Shown piece by piece: positions 25,526 to 34,760 of a stretch of 64,000 bases of DNA. The translations under genes were made by a program, and so were the position numbers. The stretch spans positions 62,001 to 126,000 of the forward strand of contig NZ_AYSE01000007.1 in NCBI RefSeq assembly GCF_000504165.1. Reading direction: 5' to 3'. The notes below the pieces were generated by a model that ran no database searches, was not told the DNA's origin, and saw only the letters and a program-made list of their open reading frames with translations. The first letter of the stretch is position 1. Every line of letters begins with the position of its first letter. Origin of the DNA: Bacillus sp. FJAT-14578 (GTDB taxonomy: Bacteria; Bacillota; Bacilli; Bacillales; Bacillaceae_H).

Positions 25526-26624
25526 GGTTTTGCATTGTGTACATGGAATGAATCGTGGAGGATTAGAAACCTTCATAATGAATGTTTATCGTAATATTGA
25601 TAGAACAAAAATTCAATTTGATTTTTTGGTCCATACAGATAATAAGTGTGATTTTGATGATGAAATTATTTCTCTTGGCGGGAAAATTTTTAGTATTCCT
25701 TCACGTCACAGTGGTCTTATAAAAAATCGCAATGCCTTAGATAAGTTTTTTGAGGAGCACAAAGAGTATAAAATCTTACATCAGCATTCAAGTTCACTCA
25801 GTTATATTGAACCATTAAAATCAGCTAAAAAGCATAATGTACCTGTACGTATTGTTCATAGTCATAGTACCCGAGAAGGCGGTAGTTTTCTTCATAACTA
25901 TATTCATAAATGGAATCAGCTATTTATCGATTCTTATGCCACTCTATTTTTTACTTGTTCTGACCTTGCTGGAAAATGGATGTTTAGTAAAAAAATTCAT
26001 AAATCTGATTCCTATAAGATTATTAATAATGGTATTCAAACATCTAATTTTGTTTTTAATAAAGAAAAAAGGCGGAATGTTCGGAAAAATATGGGTATTT
26101 ATGACAAATTTGTCATGGGACATGTCGGGCGACTCACTTATCCTAAAAATCATGAGTTTCTTATTGAAGTATTTAATGACTTCTTAAAAAAAGAACCTAA
26201 TTCAATTCTACTATTGGTAGGTGACGGGGAATTAAGAAATCTAATTAAGCAGAAAATAAAAAGCTTAAATCTAGAAGATAATATAAAATTAACTGGCAAG
26301 CGTGATGATATCGCAGATTTATTACAAGCTATGGATGTTTTTGTATTTCCATCTCATTTTGAAGGGTTACCAGTTACTTTAGTTGAAGCTCAAGCAGCTG
26401 GATTACCCTGCGTAGTTTCTGATAACATTACAAAACAAGTTAAAATTACAGATAATATAGAATATATTAAGTTAACGTCCCCGACATCTACTTGGGTTGA
26501 TAAGATTATAGAGATAAAAGAAAATCACGTTAGAAGAGATGAAGAAGAGTATATTGTTAGTGCAGGATTCGATATAAGAACAGTTGCTAATTCTTTGCAG
26601 GAATTTTATATAAATTGCAATTAG
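25518..26624 (+). CDS. Glycosyltransferase, GT4-type (EpsF-like)
   Basis: A 368-residue GT-B transferase. It starts IRVLHCVHGMNRGGLETFIM, the typical EpsF/CapM opening, with HQHSSSLSYIEPLKSAKKHN and VRIVHSHSTR in the N-terminal domain. The C-terminal domain has GHVGRLTYPKNHEFLIEVF, LLVGDGELR, KLTGKRDDIADLLQAMDVFV and the EX7E motif in EGLPVTLVEAQAAGLP. The ATG lies 8 bases inside the preceding gene. It probably adds one residue of the repeat unit. A 372-bp gene-free gap follows. Confidence 0.92.
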   Translation: MIRVLHCVHGMNRGGLETFIMNVYRNIDRTKIQFDFLVHTDNKCDFDDEIISLGGKIFSIPSRHSGLIKNRNALDKFFEEHKEYKILHQHSSSLSYIEPLKSAKKHNVPVRIVHSHSTREGGSFLHNYIHKWNQLFIDSYATLFFTCSDLAGKWMFSKKIHKSDSYKIINNGIQTSNFVFNKEKRRNVRKNMGIYDKFVMGHVGRLTYPKNHEFLIEVFNDFLKKEPNSILLLVGDGELRNLIKQKIKSLNLEDNIKLTGKRDDIADLLQAMDVFVFPSHFEGLPVTLVEAQAAGLPCVVSDNITKQVKITDNIEYIKLTSPTSTWVDKIIEIKENHVRRDEEEYIVSAGFDIRTVANSLQEFYINCN

Positions 26625-26996
26625 CTTTTTATATTTAGAATATATTTGTTCTAATCTAGCAAAGTAATTCAAATAAATTAATGATTTTTAGTATCTTTTG
26701 TTCTAATACTTCTAAATAAACTAAATTAGTAAATATGTTGTAGCATATACAGTTCCCAGTTTGAATTTTTTGTGAATAATCTACTGATAAAGGTCATGCT
26801 CTAAATTGGAACCCATCCAATTTTGTACAAGATAGCACCTGAATATTGAGAAAGAGACGAGGGTTCCACCTCATATAATAATTCTATTTTAGCTATATTG
26901 ATGTTTTAATATAAAATTTTTAAAGATTTACTGTGGAGCATGATTTAATTAAGTTTAGGTAGTAATAAATTTTATGTAGAAGCTGGGTGAAGTGAT
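26625..26996. other. Gene-free AT-rich gap in the polysaccharide locus
   Basis: There is no coding frame of note. The sequence contains an inverted pair, GGAACCC (about 26809) and GGGTTCC (about 26865), around a 50-base interior, possibly a remnant of an insertion sequence or an internal terminator/leader. The break suggests that the polymerase-to-flippase block was joined separately. Confidence 0.4.
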
Positions 26997-28262
26997 TTGC
27001 TTGAATTTGTGAACCTTTTAGCTTTTTTATGGCTAAGCTTATGCTTGTTATTTGTTGTAAATAGATTATCAAAAGGATATAAGAATGTAATTTTATTTGT
27101 ATATATAGTATATTATATTTTTTTTGCCACACCTCTTTTTTTTGATTTTCTTATTGGAAAACCAAATTACTATATTTACCCTGGATTTGCTATTGCAACC
27201 AGGGATAGTTTAACGGAATGTATATATTTAATATATATAAGTGCTATTCCTATAATTTGGATAATGACCAATAAACTTAATAGAAAGCAACATAGTCTAA
27301 AGTCGCTCAAATCGTATAATAGTTTTATTAAAAGAATTTATCCTATATTATATTTACTTTTATTTATTCCTATAATAGCTGTTCTTTTTTCCCCAAACCC
27401 TATAGTTTATTTAAAATATGGAGCTGCAGCCAAAGGATTGTTTATAAATGAGAGTGAAAGTTATCATTTTATAGTTAATTTATCAGTTAATATAAGCATC
27501 CTTTCCATTATTTGTTTGCTTATATTTAGAAAAGATAAAATTATTAGATATATAATCCTTTTAAGCCCTATAATGTTCCTTTGTATTTGGATTAATGGAA
27601 AGAGAGCAATCGTTGCATTTCTTGCAGTAGCAATAGGATATATTTTATGGCAAAAAGGATACCTAAGAGGTATAAAGTTCTATATTTCCATTATATTTGC
27701 AGTTATCATTTTCACTTTATTCACTAGTTTTTATCAATTTAATCTTAGATATGAAAGCTTAGGCATTAATAATTTCTTTGATATATATGAAAATTTTAGA
27801 GTTGATTTTGGTAGAGATGATGTAACAAAATTTACAATTTATACAACTCTTTACCCTGAAAAAGGAAAAATTCTAGAGTATATTGGACAAAGTTTCCTAT
27901 TTGATATAACTATGTATATACCAAGAGAGTTTTGGACTGATAAACCTTGGCCTTATGCAGTCTATATGACTGCTGCTATTGTTGGAGTACCTCCTGACTA
28001 TATAGGTTGGGGAATGACAACTAGTATCCTAGAAGAAGCAATTTCTAATTTTAGCTGGTTTGGGATGTTAGTTGGCCCTTTATTAATATCTTTTATATGT
28101 CGCTTAGGAGAGAGCTGTGATCATGAATTAATCTATCTTTTGACCGTATTGATTGCTTCTTTATTTTTAGTTTTGCAATTAGCAGCTTTTGCTCATATGG
28201 TTTTTCTATGGATTATTTTACTACTTATATTTAGAAGGAAAAAAATTCGTATAATTTGGTAA
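26997..28262 (+). CDS. Polysaccharide polymerase (Wzy/EpsG-like membrane protein)
   Basis: A 421-residue, very hydrophobic protein with about ten to twelve membrane segments and one large extracellular loop (about residues 255-345, including DFGRDDVTKFTIYTTLYPEK and PREFWTDKPWPYAVYM). This matches O-antigen polymerase or oligosaccharide-repeat polymerase (OPS) proteins, which join repeat units outside the membrane. The start is TTG at 26997 (LLEFVNLLAFL) behind GGGTGAAGTGA; the start is uncertain because TTG codons are frequent here. The sequence is among the most AT-rich in the window, as is usual for polymerases of exchanged polysaccharide loci. Assignment is by topology and context, not by a catalytic motif. 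Confidence 0.8.
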   Translation: MLEFVNLLAFLWLSLCLLFVVNRLSKGYKNVILFVYIVYYIFFATPLFFDFLIGKPNYYIYPGFAIATRDSLTECIYLIYISAIPIIWIMTNKLNRKQHSLKSLKSYNSFIKRIYPILYLLLFIPIIAVLFSPNPIVYLKYGAAAKGLFINESESYHFIVNLSVNISILSIICLLIFRKDKIIRYIILLSPIMFLCIWINGKRAIVAFLAVAIGYILWQKGYLRGIKFYISIIFAVIIFTLFTSFYQFNLRYESLGINNFFDIYENFRVDFGRDDVTKFTIYTTLYPEKGKILEYIGQSFLFDITMYIPREFWTDKPWPYAVYMTAAIVGVPPDYIGWGMTTSILEEAISNFSWFGMLVGPLLISFICRLGESCDHELIYLLTVLIASLFLVLQLAAFAHMVFLWIILLLIFRRKKIRIIW

Positions 28263-28391
28263 AATATTCAAGTTTCGAGTAGTTATAACATCAAATTGAA
28301 AGATTCAAACATATAGGTTTAAAACCAATGACTATCTGATTTTAAGGATACAGACTGTGTTTTTTTATTTGCATAAACGAGGTGTTTTCTT

Positions 28392-29402
28392 GTGTCAGCG
28401 AAAGTTTCTATTGTTGTACCAATTTATAATGTTGAAAAGTATATTCATAAGTGTATTAGCTCGCTAATAAATCAGACGTATAAAAATATTGAAATTATAT
28501 TAGTTGATGATGGTTCACCGGATAATTGTCCCAATATATGTGATGAATATGCAAAAAGGGATGATAGAGTAAGGGTAATTCATAAAGAAAATGGTGGGTT
28601 ATCAGATGCCAGAAATGCCGGGATGGATAAGGCAACTGGAAAGTTTATTTTGTTTATAGACGGTGATGATTATGTAGAATTGAATATGGTTGAAAAAGCT
28701 ATTGAAATAGCCCACTCTAGTAAAAGTCATGTTGTGATATGGGAATTTTTTGCCGATTATGTGGATGACAATGAAACCTTAATAAAATCAGTTATTCACA
28801 AACATGAACCAGGGGTTTTTAGGAAATGTGAGTACCAAAATATAGTGATCGCAAAGGATCTTATTGGTAACTTAGGTTATGCTTGGAATAAAATGTATGA
28901 ATTGTCTTTCTTAAGGGAAAATAATTTCAAATTTACTAAAGGTCTCTCACTTGTTGAAGATATTGTCTTTAATTCTCCTGTACTTGCTCGAAGTGAAAAA
29001 ATTGCTTTTTTGGATGAACCATTAGTTCACTATATGCAGCGATCCAGAGTTACACTAGGCACTAAATTTTATGAAGATTATTTTGAAATTAAACAGAAGG
29101 GTATAGCTGCTGCTGAAAATCTACTACTGGCTTGGGATCAAGACAGCAAAATAATTTCAAAAATAATAGGAACCTTAATTTTCGGATCATTAAGAACAAC
29201 AATAAGTCAATTAAGTAGAGATAACAACCTTTCCAAAAATGATAAAAAAGAATATTTAGATAACATTTTATGTAACCCAAGCATTATAAAAATATTAGAT
29301 GGTATTGAACTTGCATCGTTAAAAGATAAAGTTATATATAAACTAATTCAGTTAAAACAAAGTTATACATTGCTACTATTTTATAGATTATTCCAAAAAT
29401 AA
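28392..29402 (+). CDS. Glycosyltransferase family 2 (EpsH/EpsJ-like)
   Basis: A 336-residue inverting GT-A transferase. It starts at GTG 28392 behind ACGAGGTG. Seen: KVSIVVPIYNVEKYIHKCIS, EIILVDDGSPDNCPNICDEY, VIHKENGGLSDARNAGMDKA and the metal-binding FIDGDDYV. The LSLVEDIVFNSPVLARS region (E-D) is the usual catalytic-base neighbourhood. The C-terminus is helical and may lie on the membrane. It adds one sugar of the repeat unit; donor unknown. The pyruvyl transferase gene begins within 15 bases of its stop. Confidence 0.93.
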   Translation: MSAKVSIVVPIYNVEKYIHKCISSLINQTYKNIEIILVDDGSPDNCPNICDEYAKRDDRVRVIHKENGGLSDARNAGMDKATGKFILFIDGDDYVELNMVEKAIEIAHSSKSHVVIWEFFADYVDDNETLIKSVIHKHEPGVFRKCEYQNIVIAKDLIGNLGYAWNKMYELSFLRENNFKFTKGLSLVEDIVFNSPVLARSEKIAFLDEPLVHYMQRSRVTLGTKFYEDYFEIKQKGIAAAENLLLAWDQDSKIISKIIGTLIFGSLRTTISQLSRDNNLSKNDKKEYLDNILCNPSIIKILDGIELASLKDKVIYKLIQLKQSYTLLLFYRLFQK

Positions 29403-29416
29403 AGGGGATGACCAAA

Positions 29417-30466
29417 ATGAGTTCTCCACGAAATAAATTTTTCATTAGAAAGAAACTATATTTAAGGTACTTGCTAAGTAATAACAGCACTAACTACTTT
29501 AATTTTGATAAAAAAAGAAAAAAAATTATTGTAACACTTGCAGCTGACTATGGAAATTTAGGAGACGTTGCAATAACCTATGCACAGACAAAGTTTTTAA
29601 AAAGCAATTTTCCAGACCATGAAGTAATAGATTTCCCTATAAGTAGAACATTTAAAGATATGAAGGCACTCAAAAAAGTATGTACTCCAGATGACATAAT
29701 TACAATTGTAGGTGGAGGAAATACAGGAGATATGTATGATGATATTGAATACTGCCGACAATTTATCATCAATCAATTTCCTGAAAACAAGATTATTTCT
29801 TTCCCTCAAACTATAGACTTTTCTGAGACTAATATTGGTAAAAAGGCACTTCAAAAAGCAGTAAATGTCTATAGCAAACACCAAAGTTTAATATTAACAG
29901 CTAGAGAAGAAAAGTCTTTTGCAAAATATCAGAAACACTTTACAAAAAATAAAGTGTTATTCTTACCAGATATAGTTCTTTACTTAAATGAACAGGAACC
30001 AGCTTATCAACGTAACGGTATTACGATGTGTTTACGTAGTGATGGCGAAAAATTGTTAGATAAGTCACAACAAGATCTATTAGAAACTACACTGAAAGAA
30101 AGTTATGAAGTAAATCATCATGACACTCATATAAATAAAAATAATTTATCCATCCAAGAGAGAGAGTTTGAATTAAACCAGATTTGGACTGTCTTTAAAA
30201 AATCCAAAATAGTGGTTACAGATAGACTCCATGGGATGATCTTTTGTGCTATAACAAAAACCCCTTGTATAGCTATAGATAATTCTAATCATAAGATTTC
30301 CGGGGTATATAATGCATGGCTTAAAGATTCGGGATATATTAAAATGGTTCAACATTTTGATGTGGAAGAATTACAAAAGGAAATTGAACGATTATGGAAT
30401 ATTGATACTAATGCTATTGTTGGAGTTGCTCTAAAAGATAAGTTAAAATCACTTATTAGTATATAG
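29417..30466 (+). CDS. Polysaccharide pyruvyl transferase family protein
   Basis: 349 residues from ATG 29417, preferred to ATG 29408 because of the spacing from AAGGGG. It belongs to the PS_pyruv_trans family (EpsI/EpsO/CsaB relatives), which attach ketal-linked pyruvate from phosphoenolpyruvate to sugars. Seen: ADYGNLGDVAITYAQTKFLK at the N-terminus, DIITIVGGGNTGDMYDDIEY, FPQTIDFSE, LTAREEKSF, FLPDIVLYL and the conserved VVTDRLHGMIFCAITKTPC near the C-terminus. Pyruvylation would give the exopolysaccharide a negative charge. This fits the amidase at 14029, whose SLH modules bind pyruvylated polymers, but the usual enzyme for that is CsaB, so the link is speculative. Confidence 0.9.
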   Translation: MSSPRNKFFIRKKLYLRYLLSNNSTNYFNFDKKRKKIIVTLAADYGNLGDVAITYAQTKFLKSNFPDHEVIDFPISRTFKDMKALKKVCTPDDIITIVGGGNTGDMYDDIEYCRQFIINQFPENKIISFPQTIDFSETNIGKKALQKAVNVYSKHQSLILTAREEKSFAKYQKHFTKNKVLFLPDIVLYLNEQEPAYQRNGITMCLRSDGEKLLDKSQQDLLETTLKESYEVNHHDTHINKNNLSIQEREFELNQIWTVFKKSKIVVTDRLHGMIFCAITKTPCIAIDNSNHKISGVYNAWLKDSGYIKMVQHFDVEELQKEIERLWNIDTNAIVGVALKDKLKSLISI

Positions 30467-30534
30467 AAACTAAAAATATACAGTTTAAGTTACATTAATC
30501 TTATTACAGGCCTGTATTAATGAAGGAGATCAAA

Positions 30535-32055
30535 ATGCAAGGAAAACTAATATATAATTTAATAGCATCCTTAATAACATTTGCACTTTCTACCTTGATC
30601 TCTTTTTGGATGACACCATATATTATTAGTACAATTGGAGCAGAAGCTTATGGTTTCATCCCATTGACACAAAATTTTATTAGTATACTGTCTGTTCTGA
30701 CGGTTGCTTTGAGCTCTATAATTGCTCGTTTCTTTACAGTTGCTATTCAAAAAGATGACTTCTCTAATGCTCAAAGATATTTTAATACTTATCTGTTCTC
30801 GTCTATAGTATTTTCTGGATTTTTAATAATAATATTTGTTGTTTTGTCAATATTGATTGATAATTTTATTAATATTCCTAAGCATTTAATATTAGATGTA
30901 AGAATATCAATTTTAATCAGTGGCTTGTTATTAATTATGACTTACATAGGGGCCGTCTTCGATGCAGCTCCATATAGTACAAATAAATTATATATAACAA
31001 ATGGTATACAGGCTTTAAATGCTATTATGAAATCTATTTTTATTTTTACACTTTTAACGACTCTTACTCCAAAAATTTGGTACGTAAATTTGGGAACAAT
31101 TATGGCAGGAGTATTGTCGTTTATATTAGGTGTATTTTTCTTTAGAAAATTATTGCCTTCAATAAAATTTAACTATAAATATTTTCAGCTTAGTAAATTA
31201 AAAGAATTGCTTAGCGCAGGTGTATGGAATTCTATAGGCCAAATTGGGGTACTTCTATTTCTTGCGATAGATATTTTAGTGGCTAATATAACACTAGGGG
31301 CAGAAAAAGCAGGTATATACGCTGCAATTTTACAATATCCTTTATTTTTAAGAACACTTGCTGGAATTACAGCTGGTGTTTTTGCACCTGTCGTTGTTAC
31401 ACTCTTTGCAAAGAAAAATATAGATGCCTTAATACAATATTCTAATAAAGCAGTTAAATTAAATGGATTACTAATAGCTTTACCTGCCGCGTTAATGTGT
31501 GGAATGAGTGGTGCTCTACTAAGAGTGTGGTTGGGGGAAGAATTTGAAGTATATAAATGGCTCTTAACATTAAATTCAGTTTACTTAGTTTTTGTATTAA
31601 GTGTAATGCCACTTAATCATATATTCACCGCAGTTAATAGGTTAAGATTGCCTGCTTTAATTACTATATTCTTCGGTATAATGAACCTAGTACTTGCATA
31701 CTTATTATCTGGGCCAGTAGGTTTAGGTTTTTATGGGATAGTCATAGCTGGTGCAAGTTCACTAATTTTAAAAAATCTTATATTCACACCACTATACAGT
31801 TCTTATATAACAGGTCAAGCTTATCATATATATTATAAAGGTATATTCCAACCAATAATTGGTGCTGCATTTGCTATTTTATTTAGTATGATTATTCAAC
31901 TTTTTTATAACATTGAAAATTGGCTAGGCCTCATAATGGTTGGATTAATTATTTCTATAGGCTACATTTTATTTTCTTATATTGTTCTTTTAAACAAAGA
32001 AGAGAAAGAGCTAGTAAAAAATTTAGTTGAAAAGTTAATTCTTAAAAAAAGATAA
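30535..32055 (+). CDS. Polysaccharide flippase (Wzx/EpsK-like)
   Basis: About 506 residues from ATG 30535 (MQGKLIYNLIASLITFALST), with AAGGAGATC in front; an ATG at 30520 would contain the ribosome site. It is a MATE/PST-superfamily exporter with 12-14 membrane segments that moves the lipid-linked repeat unit across the membrane. Typical points: an early GAEAYGFIPLTQNFISILSV segment, LLSAGVWNSIGQIGVLLFLA in the middle and an FFGIMNLVLAYLLSGPVGLG stretch. The gene is AT-rich and ends the main glycan block; a stem-loop follows. Confidence 0.92.
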   Translation: MQGKLIYNLIASLITFALSTLISFWMTPYIISTIGAEAYGFIPLTQNFISILSVLTVALSSIIARFFTVAIQKDDFSNAQRYFNTYLFSSIVFSGFLIIIFVVLSILIDNFINIPKHLILDVRISILISGLLLIMTYIGAVFDAAPYSTNKLYITNGIQALNAIMKSIFIFTLLTTLTPKIWYVNLGTIMAGVLSFILGVFFFRKLLPSIKFNYKYFQLSKLKELLSAGVWNSIGQIGVLLFLAIDILVANITLGAEKAGIYAAILQYPLFLRTLAGITAGVFAPVVVTLFAKKNIDALIQYSNKAVKLNGLLIALPAALMCGMSGALLRVWLGEEFEVYKWLLTLNSVYLVFVLSVMPLNHIFTAVNRLRLPALITIFFGIMNLVLAYLLSGPVGLGFYGIVIAGASSLILKNLIFTPLYSSYITGQAYHIYYKGIFQPIIGAAFAILFSMIIQLFYNIENWLGLIMVGLIISIGYILFSYIVLLNKEEKELVKNLVEKLILKKR

Positions 32056-32108
32056 GTTTACAATATTCAGGTAGGGGGGTCAGCCCCCACTCAGCTAAAT
32101 TGTAAACT
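32055..32108 (+). terminator. Long stem-loop after the flippase gene
   Basis: AGTTTACAAT (32055-32064) pairs with ATTGTAAACT (32099-32108), and inside it GGGGGTCAGCCCCC forms a second hairpin. There is no T tract. It may protect or end the transcript before galE. Confidence 0.55.
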
Positions 32109-32279
32109 GTTAATGTGACAAAGAAGGGGAGTTAATCCCTAGTTCTTGTGCATTCCTCTCTGATCATACGCACAAAGTGCTTAGAGTAACGAATTGTCTT
32201 GCAAAGCTTTTTTTAGTTTTGTGATAAATCTCTTAGAAGACGATTTGTTAAACAAGATTATGTAAAGTGGGTGTTAACA

Positions 32280-33296
32280 ATGAATATACTGGTCACTGGC
32301 GGCACCGGATATATAGGTAGCCATACCTGCGTTGCATTATTAGAGGCAGGACATTCTGTAATTGTTGTTGATAATCTTTGCAACAGTAAAGTTGAGACTA
32401 TAGATAAAGTAAGACAAATAACAAATAAGGAAGTAACCTTCTATCAGATAGATGTGACCGATGAACAAGCAGTGGAAGATATCTTTTCAAACTATCAGAT
32501 AGATGGTGTTATTCATTTTGCTGGCCTTAAAGCTGTGGGAGAATCTGTAGAAAAGCCACTAGGTTATTACTATAATAATATCGTCAGCACCATGGTTCTG
32601 GCTAAAGTATGTCAGAAATATGGTGTAAGGCGAATCGTCTTTAGTTCCTCTGCAACAGTATATGGGGACAACACCGTACCATTTATAGAGACTATGGATC
32701 TGCTACCAACGACTAACCCTTATGGTGAAACGAAAGCCATGAGTGAGCGAATTCTAATGGATATAGCAAAAGCAAATCCTGCTTTCTCAGTCTCACTTCT
32801 TAGATATTTTAATCCAGTAGGAGCCCATGAGAGTGGCTTGATTGGTGAAGCGCCAAATGGTATCCCAAACAACCTGATGCCGTATGTTACACAAGTAGCT
32901 AAGGGTAAACTAGAGAAATTAAGAGTTTTTGGAAATGACTATCCAACAGTAGATGGGACAGGCGTTCGAGATTATATCCATGTGATGGATCTTGCCGAGG
33001 GTCATGTAGCAGCATTGGATAATCTCACAGAGGGTGTACATATCTATAACTTGGGAACTGGTCAAGGTACTAGTGTACTAGAGTTGGTAAGAGCCTTTGA
33101 GGAAGCTAATGGAATTGAAGTACCTTATGAGATTGTTGACCGCAGACTTGGAGATATCGCTTCATGTTATGCTGATGCTTCAAAAGCTAAGAGGGAGCTA
33201 GGATGGACTGCTAAACGAGATATTATTGTTATGTGTCGGGATGCTTGGCGATTTGAGAAGAATTATAAAGAAGAAAAGGAAATAAGTAGTTTTTAG
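32280..33296 (+). CDS. galE: UDP-glucose 4-epimerase
   Basis: 338 residues from ATG 32280. It interconverts UDP-glucose and UDP-galactose with bound NAD. Seen: the Rossmann motif VTGGTGYIGSHTCVALLEAG, VIHFAGLKAVGESV, the catalytic Ser in FSSSATVYG, YGETKAMSE (Tyr and Lys), LRYFNPVGAH, GVRDYIHVMDLAEGH and RRLGDIASCYADASKA. The length is standard. It is separated by 215 bp from the flippase gene and is less AT-rich than the glycan block. It completes the sugar-nucleotide supply for the locus with galU. Confidence 0.95.
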   Translation: MNILVTGGTGYIGSHTCVALLEAGHSVIVVDNLCNSKVETIDKVRQITNKEVTFYQIDVTDEQAVEDIFSNYQIDGVIHFAGLKAVGESVEKPLGYYYNNIVSTMVLAKVCQKYGVRRIVFSSSATVYGDNTVPFIETMDLLPTTNPYGETKAMSERILMDIAKANPAFSVSLLRYFNPVGAHESGLIGEAPNGIPNNLMPYVTQVAKGKLEKLRVFGNDYPTVDGTGVRDYIHVMDLAEGHVAALDNLTEGVHIYNLGTGQGTSVLELVRAFEEANGIEVPYEIVDRRLGDIASCYADASKAKRELGWTAKRDIIVMCRDAWRFEKNYKEEKEISSF

Positions 33297-33420
33297 TAGA
33301 GATTCAATTTATCACGTTTTTGATAGAAAAAACTTGTGTTGTGTAAGCGTTACTAAATATAATAAGTATACAACTTCAGACATATCATTAATCTGCAACC
33401 TTAAGAAGGAGTGGATTATC

Positions 33421-33534
33421 GTGGAAGAGCAAGGAAATTTCTTGATTGGTTTAATGTGGGGAACATCTTTGAGCATTCCATTATGGATATCATTCTTTGG
33501 TTGGTTAAGATTAATAAGCAGGATTTTTTCGTGA
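33421..33534 (+). CDS. Small membrane protein (37 aa)
   Basis: GTG at 33421 lies about 9 bases behind AAGGAG and opens a 37-residue frame, MEEQGNFLIGLMWGTSLSIP then LWISFFGWLRLISRIFS. One amphipathic/hydrophobic helix covers most of it. The function is unknown; it resembles the many single-pass small Bacillus membrane proteins. A terminator follows at 33576. Confidence 0.5.
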   Translation: MEEQGNFLIGLMWGTSLSIPLWISFFGWLRLISRIFS

Positions 33535-33575
33535 TATGAATAGGTGAAAATGTTATTGATAAAGTCATTCGTAGT

Positions 33576-33622
33576 TAAAGACAGCGGTTCCTCTCCTATT
33601 AAGGATAGAACCGCTGTTTTTT
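33576..33622. terminator. Bidirectional terminator
   Basis: AAAGACAGCGGTTC pairs with GAACCGCTGTTTT around a CTCTCCTATTAAGGATA loop; it lies between the 37-aa gene and the convergent ROK kinase gene. Confidence 0.85.
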
Positions 33623-34529
33623 AGTTGTTCTTTTTCGGAAGCATAGCCGCCCCGACAATTCCCGCTTTTGTTCCAAGCAAGGCTGGTTCAATGAGTATGG
33701 ACTCTCTCAGCTGCGGATAGACATAGGACTTTACTTTCTCTCGCAGTTCCGTCATGAAGTAATCCTGTGATTTCATAACCCCGCCACCTAATACGATGAT
33801 ATCGGGATCGACGGTATGAATGACGTTGGCAATGCCGATGGCTAAGTAATTGATGAACTCTTCGACAAGTGTTTTAGCGGTTTCGTTTCCGCTGGCCGCT
33901 AGTTGAAAGACTTCGCCTGCGTGACCATTTAGATTTAGCTGTTCTTTGCCTGCTTGCTGGAGGGCGGTCCCGCTTGCCAGGAGTTCCAGGCTTCCTTTGT
34001 TCAAAACAGGATGGGCAGGGCTTGTATTGGTAATGATCATATTTCCGATTTCACCGGCGCATGAATTGGCTCCTTTGATGACTTGTTTGTTGTAAACGAA
34101 GCCGCCGCCGACACCTGTACTAACGGTGATATAAAAGACGCTTTCGTAATCGGCACCTGCCCCAAAGTGGGCTTCCGCCAATGCGGCGGCATTGGCATCA
34201 TTGTCTACGACAACGGGGAGTTTGGTTCTTTGTTCGAAGATGTCTTTTAAAGGTATATCATCCCAGCCGGGCAGGGTAGGAGGAGCCAGGATAATGCCTT
34301 TTTTCGCATCGAGCGGTCCCGGTGCTCCAATGCCGATGGCTTTTGCTTGAGAGTATGATTGTAAATGGGTCGTCATGTCGATCATGTTGTCAATGATGGC
34401 ATCAGGTCCTTGTTCAACATTTGTTAATTGTTGAACTTCTTCTAAAATGTTTCCGCTTTGGTCAATAGCTGCGACTCGTATATTTGTCCCGCCGAGATCG
34501 ATGCCGATCCATATATTTTGCTCCAACAT
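33621..34529 (-). CDS. ROK-family sugar kinase
   Basis: 302 residues from ATG 34529 (MLEQNIWIGIDLGGTNIRVA), with GAGGGGG directly upstream. The ATP-site motif DLGGT (residues 11-15) and the catalytic VVDNDANAAALAEAHFG are present, as is the VTVSTGVGGG-type phosphate loop (ITVSTGVGGGFV). The cysteine-rich zinc motif CxCGxxGCxE that most ROK glucokinases carry after the GEIGN segment is missing: here it reads TSPAHPVLNKGSLELLA. It is probably a glucokinase-like or N-acetylhexosamine kinase. A truncated LacI-type regulator gene lies divergently 150 bases away. Confidence 0.88.
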   Translation of the reverse strand: MLEQNIWIGIDLGGTNIRVAAIDQSGNILEEVQQLTNVEQGPDAIIDNMIDMTTHLQSYSQAKAIGIGAPGPLDAKKGIILAPPTLPGWDDIPLKDIFEQRTKLPVVVDNDANAAALAEAHFGAGADYESVFYITVSTGVGGGFVYNKQVIKGANSCAGEIGNMIITNTSPAHPVLNKGSLELLASGTALQQAGKEQLNLNGHAGEVFQLAASGNETAKTLVEEFINYLAIGIANVIHTVDPDIIVLGGGVMKSQDYFMTELREKVKSYVYPQLRESILIEPALLGTKAGIVGAAMLPKKNN

Positions 34530-34680
34530 TTTTTCCCCCTCTATTATTGGTTTTCTATCATTGTACTCCAGTAAATGGTGGAAAAACCATTTTGAGTCGG
34601 AAAAGGCACTATTAAATTGCAATCGCTCTCAACTTATTATAGATTAGAAATATCGAAACGTTTTGCTTGGGGGTTTTTAC

Positions 34681-34755
34681 ATGGCTACGATGAAAGACAT
34701 ATCCAAAAAAGCTAATGTTTCACTTTCTACTGTGTCCGCTGTGATTAATCAATAA
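34681..34755 (+). pseudogene. Truncated LacI-family regulator (DNA-binding head only)
   Basis: ATG at 34681 begins MATMKDISKKANVSLSTVSA then VINQ followed by TAA. This is the first 24 residues of a LacI/GalR helix-turn-helix, after which about 300 residues are missing. The stop is immediately followed by a copy of the dispersed CCTGTCACC repeat. It presumably once controlled the divergent sugar kinase gene. Confidence 0.88.
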
Positions 34756-34760
34756 CTTCT

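Noticed and set aside
26808-26872. GGAACCC...GGGTTCC inverted ends, a possible insertion-sequence remnant
   Set aside because: The repeat is only 7 bp and no transposase residue is readable between or around it; left as part of the gap description.
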